A DNA stretch of 64,000 nucleotides from Gavia stellata (Eukaryota > Chordata > Aves > Gaviiformes > Gaviidae). The position numbers were made by a program, and so were the translations under genes. Numbering within the stretch: position 1 is the first letter of the stretch; each line of letters opens with the position of its first letter. The stretch is from NCBI RefSeq assembly GCF_030936135.1, contig NC_082600.1, positions 24,001,943-24,065,942 of the forward strand. The letters are read 5' to 3'. The notes under the pieces are model-generated. The model was not told where the DNA came from. It ran no database searches and saw nothing but the letters and a program-made list of their open reading frames with translations. Below are positions 12,601 through 27,600 of the stretch, piece after piece.

Positions 12601-15600
12601 TGGTGACTGTTGGGCTGCTTAGGAGCTTTTTTCCATTCTAATTTATAAATTAGTGTCACTACCCCACTTTGAGGTGCCTGGTGTCTGCCTGTGAATCAAT
12701 GCAAAACTTGCTATGTAACTTACAGGGTCAGGAAGGTTTGCTGCTCAGAACTTTTATTTCATTGTTGCTATTGTTGAGTCTCTAGTGGTGGGAACATTGT
12801 ACTCTACATATATGCTCTGTTCTATTGCAATGTTATTCTCCTGCTGACTTCACTGTTATGTCCCTGGAGAGACACAAGAGAAAAGGTTCTGTTCTGCCCT
12901 TTGGGGTGGGAAGGAGGGAGAGAGAGGGAGGAGAGAATGTTTTGGGGTGTGGTTTTTTTTTTTTCTCATGTGAGGCTTTGGAGAGGTTTAAAAGTAATTA
13001 GCCTTTGAGAGAGATCTGTTGTGTGGTTTTTTTTTTAAATTTTTTTTTTTCTGATGGCACTGATGCTTGTCTCTTTAAAAAAATTATTAAAAAAAAAAAA
13101 AGAAATGGGAAAGGACCAAAAGGTTAGGCACTGTTCTGATGGGGTTTAAACAGTTTATCGATGAGATGTTGAGGAATGGAATTTAGAGTATCCTTAATAT
13201 TCACCAATCTTATAAAATTTGTGGGTTTTAATAACTCTGTTCTACTGTCACTAGCCTCTCTTTGTTCTTTTAATAATTAAGTTGTTTTTTAAGAGAACAC
13301 AAATACCTTAAAATGTAACAATGTTGATAATGTCAATTACAGCTCAATTTTTTTAAATAATTTTATTGGCCATTTTTCTGTTCTAAAGAAACAGACTGAA
13401 GAGTAAGGTTGTTAATTCTGGACACTGTCATGGTTCTTTGTTTAAAAAAAATAATAAAAAACCCCCAACTGTCTGGTTTCACGTAGAAAGGATGAAAATG
13501 AGTACTGTAAAGCTAAAGCATGCAAACTGAGCACCTGTAGCTTAATTCAGAGTTTTTATTGCTCTATTAAAGATGCAAGATAAGTTTTTGACAGAGTCAA
13601 GTTAGATTTGAAAATTGAGTTATTGCTGTTCTTTCTTTTATCCTCTGGCATTTTCATGAGTATTTTTTAAGGTTTAGGTTTTTGAATACAAAAGTGATCT
13701 TGTGTTACATACATGCGTGGTTGTATCTCTTTCCCTCAAGTAGCCTTAGTCTTTTCAGAAAGCATTAGAAAATCCGTAAGGTTTTTGGTTTGAGAGTTTC
13801 TTAGTGATAATGAAGTTGCTTTAAAGTATTATGTTTTCATTACACAATATTATTAAAAAGAACCTAAACAAGCATTGAAAGATTCAGAAAAGATTTAAAG
13901 TAGTGTTTTATGCTTTGGGGAAAAAAGTGCTGCCCAGAGAGAGATCCAACAGAGTGTGTATAATTCTGCAAGAATAAAGCAGCAATTTAACCATTGTGTA
14001 CAAGCCTCTGTTAGGGAGAGGAAAGGTGAGCCTTTAGAAATTGATGTTTTGTGAATTGTCAAATAAAGTTGTGAGAAAATCAAGTGGCTAAGAACCAAAG
14101 TTAGAAAATGCAATCTTAGAAAAATGAGGAACTTATTTAGGAAAATAGTTAGTTCTGAACTCTTAAGTTGGGAATGACTGCCTTTTTCTGGAAGTGTTAC
14201 TGCTAAAAGTAGGGCTTGATGTAAAGCTGTTTAGTGAAATTTGATAGCCATATGTCAAATTGATTTCAGGCAGGGCTGGTAGAAAAATTCCAATAAAAAT
14301 TTTTCTTTGAAGTTGTTTTCTGGATTTTGCAGGGCTGTTATTGAGCATTGCTGGCAAATAGGTCTTATTTTGGTTGTAGGAGACATACTTTTCTTTTGAG
14401 TTTTCCTAGTGTTGCACCACTGTTTTAAAAAAACTTGATATTTGAAGCTGCTAATGTTGGAAACATGTTTTGCTATAGTTATGGGAATATGACATACAAG
14501 ATGTTGAAGAAGAGCTGTTAATAAATCATAGCTATATTTGGCTTAAAAATGGTTTTGATTCTCTTAATGAATTTTTAAAAAATTAATATTTTACGTGCAT
14601 GGTTTTTTTTAATGTCTGTGTTCGTATTTCAGTAAATTGTGATTTCTCTGCAGTTAAAAGAAACACTGGAGCAGTCTATAGGTCAGTTAAGGAGCCAACG
14701 ATTAATCCAAAACTCTGGAATGAGAAGTGCTTCTCTCTCAAGCTTGTACCCTAGTGATCTGGATGGAGAAGGAGTGTCAGGTAAAATACTTAATTTAAGT
14801 ATACTCAAGCACCTTTTATGTCAGCACCTTTTATAGCTGTTGTATGGAAAGAGGAAATTAAGATGAAAAATGTGTAAAGATAGTGGCATGAAAAGTCATC
14901 ACTGATTACTTCAACGAAATTCAGTTTAGAAATGTGGGACACCTGCATTAAGTTATGCAGTTGTTTTTTTGGTAAATTCTTATAGCTTTCTGTTACGTAG
15001 TCTTTTCTGCTGATATCCCGAGAGATCTAAATGAAACATTGATTCTTTCAGTAGAGAAAATTCCTTGTCCACTGCATGAGTTGTAGGTACGTACAAGTTA
15101 AAGCTAAATCCAAAAGATACTGCAGCTTCCGAAGCTTGGTTCACAGCAAAAAGGAAAATTAAATTTTAATTGCATAAGATTATGGATGTGTGGATGAAAT
15201 TATGTAAGGCTCAGTGGAAAAGGAAAAACTGAACCAATGTATAACCTACAGAAAAGTAGTTTTTTCTTGTACGCCTGTCTGAAAATTCATTATGTCTTAG
15301 GAAAAGGTGTATTTGGGAGGAGTATTCCTCCCAGAAGTATCATTTAGTATATTTTAGTAGAAAGCTCTAAAATTTTCATTTTTCTAATGTAAAAGGTGTG
15401 AAGTACTGTGGTTTGAAGCTATAATAGATCCAGGTGGAGGAAAAGCTGTTGCTTGGGCAAATAAAATTTCAGGAAAAAACCTACCTTTTCCTTGGAGGAA
15501 CACAGGAAACCTCTTTCTTACCCATCACATACATGTATTCCAGAAATATTTAAATTGAAGAAGAATCCTGGGAAGAGCTAAACAAGAAATATGCCTGTGC

Positions 15601-18600
15601 ATTTTATGTAACTTCAGTAATTGTTTTGTCTGTAATGTGGTCTATAAGGATATTGGCAAGATGAAACACACTTTTTTCATGAAGCAAAATGAAAAATTTC
15701 CCGTATGAAATTTTGTCTTCCTACTTATTTTTTTTATCTCTTATCTCATAAAGGGAACCGCCACTTCCTGCCTACTTCTCCTCTCAGGGATTATGGAGAC
15801 TCACAGGGCAATAAACATCGAAGGTCTAGATCTGCAAGTGTTCGATTTGTCAATGAGGCAGATAATTTGGACCAGGTACAGAGCACTAACGGGAGCTGCT
15901 TCTCCGAATAGGCAATATGTGGTCACCAGGCTCTTTGCTTTTACGTCAAATGAGGTTATTCTGTTGATGCAGCTAAGAATGTTTCAGCTATGAAGTGTGC
16001 TTTCAATGTTACATGCTATTCTTCATTAGGCAGTCATCTCTTGTATCTGTCAGTGTCATGAAGTTTCATGCAAATCTATCATTGTAGATAAAAAGACGTA
16101 GATGGTAATGATATCGAAAGGAATGTATGAAAATAATCTCTGAAACTTTTAGGCCACGCATGACAAATAATCAGAGATGATTTTTCTGTCATTAACATTC
16201 ACCTACATGCTGAAATTCAGTGGGGATTGTTCTGCTTTAGTTAATGGCATAGGATCTTAGTGCTTTTGCTGTTTACTTCAGTGTAGCCTGGATAGATTTT
16301 GAGCCAGCTAGTTTTCCATCGTAATTCTAGGTGTGACCTGTGAGTAGGATAATTTGACCCTGTACTTCAGGCAGATGATGCGAGGAGGAGAGGGTGTTTA
16401 TGGCACTGGTAATTTTCATACCCCTCAACTTGTGTCTACTTGCAGACTCTTCAGAAAAAATAAATTAATTACTTTAATGGCTAAGACTATAGGCTTTCTA
16501 TATCCTACAGATAGAGAGGAGATTTCAGTACCTGTTTTCACTCTTTCAGACAGAGTGGCTAGACCTGCTTGAGTGAATCCCTCTGTGTGGACTAATTTGT
16601 CCAGGAGAAATCTATTATGACTAATATTAAAGCAGCTGATTGTAAGGTGTTCATGTTGATTTCATTAAATCAGTTTCAACTTCCAAATAATTAATTTTAA
16701 ACTTAACCAGAACACATTCTCTCAGTTGACTTTTTGGGAAGTCTGAGTGCTATAAAAATTCCTAGACTTCTATTTAACCCTGTTTCATTGTCATTTCAGT
16801 CTACTTCTTCCCCCATTCCTTCCTCAGCCAAGGTTAGAATGGAACATAATACTTGGAAGGAAATAATGTTATAGGAGGAAAGGTTTCCATAAGATTCCAT
16901 AAAGCTTAGGAATATTTTAGACTGCTTCTAAATATTCTATGTATCTTAGAAATTTTATTCAGGGGAGTTCTTGCAATCCATACAAAATTCCTAGTTTATG
17001 TTAAGTAACTATGTAAGCAAATAGCTTTTTTCCTGTTTTGATGATAACTGCTGGTTTATTCCTTATTCTTGCTTTTCAGTGAGTGAACATGGCTTTACTC
17101 AATCATTAACTATTTTGTAAGAAGAGTATAGCGCTTTGAGGAATGATGAAGTAGAAGTAGTCCTTGATCATGACCAGGTAGAAATTGGTGCAGAGATAAA
17201 GCAGTACTACTTAACTAAAGCTGTGGCTTTTTCTTTCTGTAACCACAGTCCCTTTATTCCCATTCGCACTGCTTCTAGCTAAGGTAATTTTCCAGCTGAG
17301 TGGGCTTTTAACACATTTGAGTCTCTCTCTTTCTTAGGCTGATACATTCTGAAAATATGCTGTGTTTTTCAAAGTCTCTTGGGTCAGGTTGAAATATCTG
17401 GTTAGTCACACAGAGGAGATGGTAGTGCGTGTGTCAGAATGTTGAGGGCAGTCAGCTGGGTTCTGGAAGATCCAGGTTTAAGTCTCGGGCACAGAACAAG
17501 GGGGTATTATAAACCAGGGTTTTTCATAATGGTGGTCCCGGCCACTGAGCTGTTGAAAGCAGCAGGATGGATTAACTGTCACTTTGTATTCCATGAAGGA
17601 TGGATGACCTATTACTTTTTTTATTTCCTCCTTTAATTTTGACCATAAATGGGGGGCCTGGTGAATGGGGGAAATGGGAGGTTTACAGAGGAAAATAGAT
17701 GTGGATGTTTTGGGGTTTTTTTTCCAAGCTCTGAAAAAAGCATTCTAGTAGAGTATGTAAAGTCTTGGGCAAGGTAAAATACCTCTCCTCAGTGCTTTGG
17801 TAGTTCCTGAATACATCATAGCATTCTGCTGGGTCACTTCCAATTTTATATGCCATCTTTTTATAGTAAGGTATGTAGCTGGGCAGAACTTTATTTCACT
17901 TATGCTAGCATTTATTAGCAGGAAATGTGTCTCTCCTGACTTCACCTGTTCAGATCTCTCAAGTTGCTTTGCATTAGGTTAAAAAGATGGTGCAGTGTCA
18001 GGTAACCGAAATGACCAAACTCTGAACCATATTAAAAAACCATAGTTGGGGAAACTTGGTTTAGTAAATAATATACTGAAAATGAAACTTCAATGAGCAA
18101 GTGTTGTGAAGGGTTGATTGAATTAGAAGCGTGCAAGCCTCATCCACTCATCCAGTTTCATGTGCAGTTCATGGAATTTTGTTATTTTGTAGGTTATTTT
18201 TATCTGCTTTATTTTAAAAAGTGTGTATATATGTATTTTTTGAGTATCACAGAAAAAAGGGTTCCTAAGCCTTGGCTTAATTTGTGTACTGTAATTTACA
18301 GCTGCATTCTTTCCACCAATCTCTTCGAGATCTCAGTAGTGAACAAGTTCGCCTAGGAGATGACATCAGTCGGGAGCTCTCAAGAAGAAATCGGTATAAA
18401 CAGAATATGACTACATGTGAAGAATAGTGTGGAAAATTGTTGTTATGCTTTTAAATAATTCTTAAAATCCTTTGTTCTTATGTATTTTAAAAAATAATTT
18501 TGGGGAGAGTGGGGAATTCCACAACATGTAGATGAAAGCAGTATTATGAACTGCTTGTTCCATGTCATCTTGTGCCGTATTTATAAATGTAATAACACCC

Positions 18601-21600
18601 ATCAGGTCTGATTTGTATAGTATATGTGGCTTTTGCCCCCTTTTTTATATGTGGACAAAACGACAAGGACTTGGGAATTTCTTTTATTACAACTTTGCTC
18701 CTTATTTGTTCTTGGTACTGAAGTCTCTTGAGGGCAAGCTCTTGTGCAGGCCATAATGTTTTTTAAAGTACATACTGTCTTAACATATGGTGCTTTGTCT
18801 AATAGCAATAACAGGAGTTAGTCCACTAATTCCTAGTAGGAACTAATACTATTCAAAAGGACTGTGTAGACGTATTCATAATTTTGTACTTGTTGACCTG
18901 ATACCTAGCCTTTCAAACTAGATGCTCCGTTATCTTCACTTGAGGGATGGAAATGCTTTTTATCATGAATTTTCCACTTGAGGATGGTCTCTATGCTAGG
19001 AATTTAGAGGCAGTAGAACAAATTGAAGTAGCATAAAAATCCAGGACATTGTTGCTTCTTAAAATTATCATAGTTGATATTTAGTTCTTGCACTGTAGAA
19101 TATTGTCTTACCTATATTCTTCTATGAAGGACTGATGCTGAATTAAGAAAGACTCTAGAAGAATTGTCTGAAAAGCTCACTGAGTCCCAAAGACAAGAAA
19201 CGGTGAGTGTGACTAACATGAAAAGATGATTTATATTTAGTATTCTAAGCAGGATATGGGCTTCTAGGTTAATGTGTGTTTTGGTAATCAGTACCACATG
19301 TTAGTACATATATCTGAACGTGATCTTATCTAGGGTACTGTAGGTTGTTATATCGTTACCCTACCATAATGAAATCATCAGGACAAGTTTTATATTTCAG
19401 GTACTTGTTTAACGTAAAAGTGAGTGCTTTATAAGTGTGTATGTAGTGAATTTTTCTGTTTCAAAATTCATGGTCTTTTTAACTTTGACCATTTTTTATC
19501 TGCTTTTTAACTTTGACCATTGGTTTGAATGCTGTCATACTTGTTGAAGATACCTTTTGAAAGATGCAAGTTTTCCCATGTTAATGATGATGAATAATAC
19601 TGTTTTCTGCTCCTCCCTCCCTGTCCTTTTCAATCCTTATCACATCTGTGCAGCATAATGGGAGGAATCTCTTTGGGCTGCACCCTTCTCTGAAGGCTTT
19701 GTGACAAATGTAACAAAGGAGGCAGGACAGCCATGATAGTCTCATCTTTTTTGCTTCCTGTATCTGCTGGAAGCATACTAACTGCAGTCTATATCACTTA
19801 AATATGAAAGAGATCTGCTATTGAGATGGAAGTCAGACAGCGTATTGCTGTAGGAACAAAAGAAGTTGAGAATCTCCCCAGTAGTTAGGAGGTGAAAATC
19901 CTGTAGGTCATTCTTGACTCATAAGACTTGAGTGTATGCTTTGTGTAAGTATTAATGTGGTATCAGTAGCAATGCTGATTTTTCAGAGCAAGTGTTGTGT
20001 GTCCTTATTTTCCCATAGGTGATTCATCTTCCCCTAAAATTGCATGAATTGGTACTAAATGCTCTGTCAAGAGCTTTAGTGATGTGTTTGTCACTGATAA
20101 CAATATTGTTGGCACAGACCACCTGTTGGCACCTGCAGACTTAATAATTGTACTTGTGTAAGTTCCTGACTCTAGATGAAGTTGGACAGGGATTCAAGAG
20201 GTTATAATCTATCAGTAGCAGTTATATGCTTGATATGATAGAATCCATCAGTGGAGGAAGACTTGCCTTGTCAGCCTTCCTAGAAAAATATATCAGGCTG
20301 CCTTTATTAGAATGTTAGCTCTGCTTTCTCCTGATAGCCTGGTAGGATAAAATAAGTTTATCTGATAAAGAATTCTTGATACTTGCAAAACTCTGTTTCT
20401 TTCTTGTTGTGGCCTACTTCTCGGTAAACTCATTTTTTTCTCTTTCATGTACCAGGAAATTAGCAAACTCAGTAAGTTTTAACTAAGATGGTTCTCAAGA
20501 AAATAGCTGCTGCAGCTGGATATGCTACAACTGTTTTATGCCTTTGAATGAGAGAAGCAAACCTTCTTCCTCAATCCTCTGTAATGCTGGCACCCACTGT
20601 TTTTTCATTAATGAAAGAAATAACTAGCTCTTTGTGACCTCCTGTAGTAGGATTTCAAGACTTGAAATTGAATGTTATAACTTTTGACCTGAGAGAAGCA
20701 AAAATGGGATGTGAAGTACAACAAGGAAGCCTTCTGTAGTTTGTTAATGGTAAGGGGAATACCAGAAGAATAAGTCTCTTAGTTGGGAGAGAACATTGTC
20801 ATCCAATAAAGCTATGAAAGCTGAAGTGTTTAATGACATTCTTTTAGTGAAGACGCAAACGCTGCAGTAAGCTGCAGTGAGATGGTTTTCATGTGTAGGA
20901 CTAGTAAGACTTCAGCTGGAATATTCTGCTCATTGCTGCCTGTTATCTTTAGGAAGAACATTGGCCAAATGGAGAGAAGACCAGAAAGAGGAGAGGGAAA
21001 AAAGAAAAGGGGGAAAAATAAAAAAGGCCACTCATTCAAAGACTTCCTTAAAAGGTTAAAACAATTGCTGGGGTTCAATTTGCAGAAGAAATATGTAGTT
21101 AGGAAGGATCTAGCCATGTACGATGAATGGTCAAAAAGGGAACGTTTAGTGAACAATATCAGAATAGAAAGGCATCTAATGATAATTCTGCACAATACTA
21201 GTGTAATCACTTGTGGCTTGGGACCTTCTTGGTCTGGAATTGATCTCTGTACTTTCTGTACTTAGTAATCCCTCCGTGGATGTCTTTTCTGGAACTTGTT
21301 CAGTCTTTGTTATAACTTGCATGTCTTTATCGTCTTACTTGTCCTGTAGCAAGGAGTTCTTCAGACAGATTATATTTTGTGAGAGGAGCTGCCACTTTTG
21401 TGGTGGTTTGGTTTTTTCAGTTGTTTTGTGTGTATGTGTTTGATATGTTTTGGTTGGTGTGTTTGGTTTGTTTTTTTTGTTGTTGGCTTTTTTTTTGTTA
21501 TTGTAGTTGTGTTGGTTTTTTAATCTAACTGCTTTTTCATCCCTAATTTTCGTTGGAGGAGGTTGTTCAGTTTCTTCAGAGGCTTTTCAGAGGATTCCTT

Positions 21601-24600
21601 TTCTCTTCAGGGTGAAGAATTCTGACATGCTTCATCACTCATTGTATCCAGACAATTCCACACCACTGAAAAAGCCAAGCGGTAGCAACATTCTGCACTG
21701 CTTCTTTACCTGTGCTCTCTGATACTAGTTGTGGATCCTTTGCCCTTGTTCAAAGCCTAATGATCTACTGTTACACTGATGAGGCTGGCAGAATGGGTGA
21801 CATGAGGTAAACGCAAAAGAGGGGAATTTAGTATGGATGTTAAGAATAAAAATAACTCTAATGGTGAGCATAGTAAAGCATGAGATTAGAGTGCATGTAG
21901 AAACCGTGGTCTGTTACTGTAAATTTTTGAGGTCCTTTAGTATCTGTCTGTGTTTAGGAATTTTTCTAATGAGATTAATTCAGAATTGATTTCTGATTGG
22001 TGAAACTGAGTTGGGTTGGAGGAAATACTTTTTTCCTCACAACTTCCTTATGCAAAGTTATGCAGGAACTTTTGTCCTTAGTGCCTTTATCACTTTGCTT
22101 TGGAGTGTTTGTTTATCACCTCCAACATTGCTGTCCTTCTATTTATATTCTACTGTATGATTCTTGGCGATAAATTGCCAACTTGAAATCTTGATAATTT
22201 GGCAGGATGAGTTAATGGTAGAATCATTCTTTTCAGTTCAGTGTCCTTAAGTCTTCGTTTCTGCAGGGACGTATATCTAAATTCTTACAGCGGTACTGTT
22301 CAGTATATTCAGTGCTGTTTGGAAATTGCCTGTATATAGATGTGTGGTGATAAAGGTCTAGTCACTACAGTTGTTCTGAGTCACTAGTTCAGAATTTATT
22401 TTTATTACAGGTCATGAGTCTTAGAGCCTTTTTGATGCTGAATCTGAATACTTTAAGAGCCACGCAACACAACCAATGCACATTAGTTTTACCTTTAAAG
22501 GGAGCCTTTTCCACCCCAGTATAAAAAATCAGAGGACATCTGAGGTGGTGACACAGGTGTAGTTGGATGCCTGTTTCAAATCAAGCACTCTCCATGGCCT
22601 TGTACTTCAGAATCTGTGTCGTTTTGGTATAAAGACTGCAGGTTCTACAACTCTCTCTGTATCAAAATCTCTATCTTATCTAGACATTTTCTGATATTCT
22701 TTTTTTCTTGAAAAGAGTTTGGATGTTTGCTAGAGGAATGTCCATACAGACGTATAAATGATTGAAAGAATGTGTACTTACTTTATGGTTATATAATATA
22801 GCCCTCTTGGATATTTTGTTGCAATCTCCTGGTATAGAAGCACATCCCAAATAGCACAAGAAGCTGATCCTTATGCATAAAAAGCAACAGCACCGAAGTA
22901 CAGATTTGTTCAAATTAAGTAGATGCTTAATTGAGATGGTGCAGTTAGAAGGTTAGTGTAGGCTGTGTATGTGGGAATACAGCAATGTCAAGTGAAAGGG
23001 GTCTTACGTGGAGTTAATGTGGTTACAATATCTCAGAGCACCAGGATTATTCTCAGATAAGGAACTGTCCTTCAGAAGATCTGATACATAGGGATTTTTG
23101 GCACTGCACAGGTGACTTGTAAAATGTGTATCAAACTTTTCCCTCATGGCAAATTATAATGTATAACAATATTTAAAGTGACACCTGTGAAAGAAGTTTG
23201 CTATTGTTGTGATTTTAATACTTCTGTTTCAAGCCTGCATTGATGATAAAATAGGTTGTAACAAGAAAGGCGACAAAAATCTGTTGAAATAGATTTCATT
23301 TAGCAGGACTTGTGCACTAGAAATAACAGTGGAAAGCTAAAAAACAGGAGAGAAATTCAAGAAGTAGGATGCTGCTTTTTGTAGATTAAGCATCCAGCAT
23401 CTTCCACAAGATTATATTTAGCTACATGACTTAAATGTCACCCTGGTTTTAAACAGGACATTCTATTCTTTGTGTTTAATTGGTGGTGGTGGAACTTTTT
23501 GATAGACTAATCCATTTTCATAGATTTTGCTGCTACCTGAAAGCCTTATGCAGAGACACAACTCTTAGTGAAATGATTATCATTCAGGTAGTCTGTGCTG
23601 CTAAAAATGCATCCTTGAAATCACATTCTAATATGTTGTGAATGCAATAATTTAGTGCTACCATTTCATCTCGTTATGTAGAACCTCCATATTCTTTGTA
23701 CTGTTCTTCAGTGAATCAGTTGTCTATGCTAAGGCTTTTGATAAGATCCAGAGGACAAGATACATAGTCTTACGGTACAATGTTGTCCTGAGTTAGGGTC
23801 TTTGGGATAAAGGAAGGGAAGTGAGTTTTAGAGTTTCTTCTGCATGTACTAATTTATGAGTTAACACTTAACTGCTCCTAATTTTTCTTTTTTTTTTAAT
23901 CCCTATTGTTGTGTGTCAGAGGCTCTGTGACAAACTGAGGAAGGTCAGAGAGGCTACAAAAACAGGGAACATAATTCTTTTGGGAGATAATGTCTACTCC
24001 AGTGTAGACTGGGTAAATGTTACATTGGGGGAACTACGTTTTTAGGTGGTGCATTAACTGCTTTGTGGAACAAATAAGGAGAAACGTTCCAGAAGAAAAA
24101 AAAAAAAACTAGTTATTTGTTATAAACAAGAGTCTTGTGCATGGCTTTTAATCTGTGAAATATTCTCCTTGTAACAGTGACCAAAACAAACTTACATTTG
24201 GCATCCCTACTGGAGCAAAAAAGTTAAATCTCTTAGAATAGTTTTGGTTTCTGAAAGAGAGTTGCACAAAAATAAAGAAACTTCTTAGAAAAATTTTGGG
24301 GAATGAAGAGGGTAGAATATTTCCAGACAATGCGGAAGTGATCTTAATACAATACAATAATGACTTTGAATAAATGCATTAAAAGACATGAAGGAAATTA
24401 AAAGGTATCTAATGTAACTACACAAGGTAGAAAGGAGTCCTTCCAAAAGTTATAGCCAAATGATGGAGTAGAAAGGTTAGATAAACTTCAGCGGTTAAAT
24501 ATAAAAATGCAGTAAGGCAGGTTTAAAAAAAAAAAAAGTTGTCAAAAACGTTACAAAGTTATATGCACTGATAAACCCTGTTTAATGCCATAGTATCACT

Positions 24601-27600
24601 AGGTAAAAAGATGATCAAACTAGAAAGAGCGTTCAGGGGAGATAACATCTGTGGAAAGGATGGGAGAAAGAATGTATTAGGGTTTTTTGCATCCATCTTG
24701 ACCAGGGAGACTGTTCGCAGGTTCCAACATAGAAATACATCAGAAGATTGGCCTCAGATTTGGAGGGACCTGTGTTGGGACTTCTGCTATTCCATAACAT
24801 AAATGACAAATAATTTGGAAAATGTGGTGATAAGCAACCCACTTTGTGACACTGTGATGATGCTAAATTTTCCAAAATGGAGAAGGTAAGTTTACTGTGT
24901 TCCAGGAAGTCTTACTGCTAAACATTGCTAGGATATGACGGTGACATGGCAGCTTTTCCAGAGAATGCAGAGGAAGCCACAAGTGATGGCACTTGGTTCT
25001 TTTGCACTGTTGCAAAGTGCAACATAATAAAGCCTAATTTGCTATGGACTTGCGTGCTCTCTGCCTTCTTTTCCCAGTCTCTTGCATTACCACTTGAATG
25101 CTTTTGAGTTTGTGTCACCCTACAAAAACTTATATTGTATCCTGGTTGTCTAAATCCTTGTATAGTAACTTCCGTGTTCTTCCCTTATTATGCTTCCTCA
25201 CCATGATACACCTCCAAAGTCCCATGACACTTTCTGTGCATCATTCTGACTTCATTGCTAGCTTTATTTTATTATACTTCCAACCTGATATTTTTTTAGA
25301 ATGCTAAATAGGGTGATACGTAATTTGAGACTAAATGCATGTACTTTGCTAACAGCTAACCCCGCACAAAGTCTAAATATATTTGACAGCTCTGTGCCAC
25401 TGAACGTTTGAATCTGTTGGCCAATTTCAGCTGAATTTGGGGGAGGCTAGGGAATGAGGAGCACAAATGAAAGACCATAATCTCCTAAGTATTGTTACTT
25501 ATAAAGTAGGCTAAAAGTAGTGTTTATGAGGCTGCCTTTGTTTAGTTCTCTTTTTCAGGATTAATGCTAAATTAATGTTTCATAGTAAGCATTTTGTCTA
25601 CCAGAAACTACTTTTCCTTCTGAAGAAATGTTAACTAATGTGGTACCTATTCCTTTACCCTAAAACAACTTTCTTTAACTGTCAACCGTTCTGTATGCCA
25701 AGCTTTATCTCACAAAAAAAATCATCAAAAAATGATTGCTTTAAGGAATTAACTTGCTCATAGTCTAAGGTTTGTTGTTTGTTTACTATGTCTTTTGTTA
25801 TTTCGTACATATTTGGAATAGTTTGTGAGGCTGAAAATTTTTTTTATTTATGAAATGACTGATTACATGCAGAAAAAACTTCAGTCTTTGGAGGAAATGA
25901 GTTGGGCAAAAATTCTATGCAAATCCTCTTAAAAAAGGAAAAGTTGCAACGAAGTGTAAGAACTATAGCAGTATATCTATTTGGCTGAATTAGAAGCTCT
26001 GCATTTACTTCAGACACAAAGAGAAAGCATGCAGAAAGGGGAAACTAAATTAGATTAATGAGAACAGTCATAAAAAACAGTGTGAATGTATGAGAGTGGA
26101 AAGGCCACGGTGGTAAGATAACAAGATGCACCAACTAAGACACATCAAGAGCGGTGATGATTCACTTGTAACTACATCACCATTTCTCAGGGAGACCAAA
26201 GCAATGGGTCTGTTCCTTGCAAAGCAGCAAAACTGCTTACACAGTGTGCCAAGAGACACCTTTTTAACATTGATGTTTCCCAACAAGTTAAGCTGTAAGC
26301 TAGTGACCAACAATGGGGGCGTAAGACCTCAGCTTAAAATACTGGAGGGGGAAGGAAGGCATGTAAAGTATTTTGAAATAACCTGGTGCAAGATCAGCTA
26401 AGAAACTTAAATAACTGTCTGAAGTGATCTTAAAACCAGTATCGGCTATTTTGGAGTATTCATGGACAACTGTGGGGGTGAGTTAGAAAAAATGTTCTTC
26501 TAATATTGAAAAAGGGCAAATCTTGAAAAAGGAGGAAATAGACTGATTATTTTTCTGGAACTTGATATGTAAACATCCAAGAGTAAACAAACTTAAGTAG
26601 CAGACAACACAGCTTTGTCAAGAAAAGTTACACTCATATCATAGAAGGAATTTACAAGGATGAAGCAGTAGTTTTCTATATCTTGATGCAATTTTTTGGA
26701 GGTTTTTTAGGCAGAATTTCATACACTGTTCTAATAAGCTTTTCAGTAAAATATGGTAAAACTGAATATAGTCTAGAATAAACGCAACTGTCCAGGTACC
26801 TGTGTAGCTAGTAAACTGTTCACTGTTAAAATTAGAGGAGTTAGTGAAGTGAATTTTACATGTTGGTATTCTTGATCTGGTTCTCTCAGAAGTTTTTGTT
26901 AATAGTCTAGATGATGCAATATAGAGATGCTTGTTATGTTTGCAGATGGACTTCAGATATGTTGAAAAACAGAACTGAAATCCAGTATCCAGTCTTGGAT
27001 GTGACTTAGAGGATAGAACAAGGTTAAAAGGTGTAAAATTCAGCAATGAAGACTAGAATTGTATTTTAGGAAAAACAGGTCATTTTAGAGGCAATGGAAT
27101 GAATTGTCTAGGGAGTCTGTAAAAGCTTTCTGTGAATGTTTTTGAACAGGTAAGATAGACTTGTAGAAAAATGATATAGGTATAAAAGGTCATGTGTTTA
27201 GCCAGGCAGTGAGTTTGCTAGCCTTTGAAGTCCCTTCCGGCCTCTTCTTTCTCTGCTCTATGCACAGAGAATATGAGCTAACAATATACTAATAGACTAA
27301 CTGCAGTTTCTTGATAGAGGTTTTTTCTGATGATTTATAAGTAGCATCAAAATGATTGGTGGTTTGTTTTGGTTGTGTTTTGGGTTTTTTAGAGGATTAT
27401 GTCTGTAATTCTGAAATTTCTATGCACCTGATAAATATAACGAATGCATCTTTTTCAGTACCTTGTTAGAAATAAGGTAACAGTTGTATTCTGGAGGGAG
27501 TTGAAAGAAGTCAGAGGCAAGGCAAATCACTTGGTATCTTGCAGTTAGTAAAAAGTTACTTTCTTACTTATTCTGCATTAGTGATAATTTTCAATGAAAT

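Noticed and set aside
15314..15333. Perfect 8-bp hairpin TGGGAGGA/TCCTCCCA
   Set aside because: An isolated short hairpin without a T run or conserved context; vertebrate introns contain many by chance.
20882..21265. 127-codon plus-strand frame with a basic Lys/Arg run
   Set aside because: Lies in a decayed CR1 fragment and a purine-rich patch; overlapping open frames on both strands, no conserved protein.
26639..27046. 135-codon minus-strand frame
   Set aside because: It is the antisense of the old CR1 remnant at 26510-27250.
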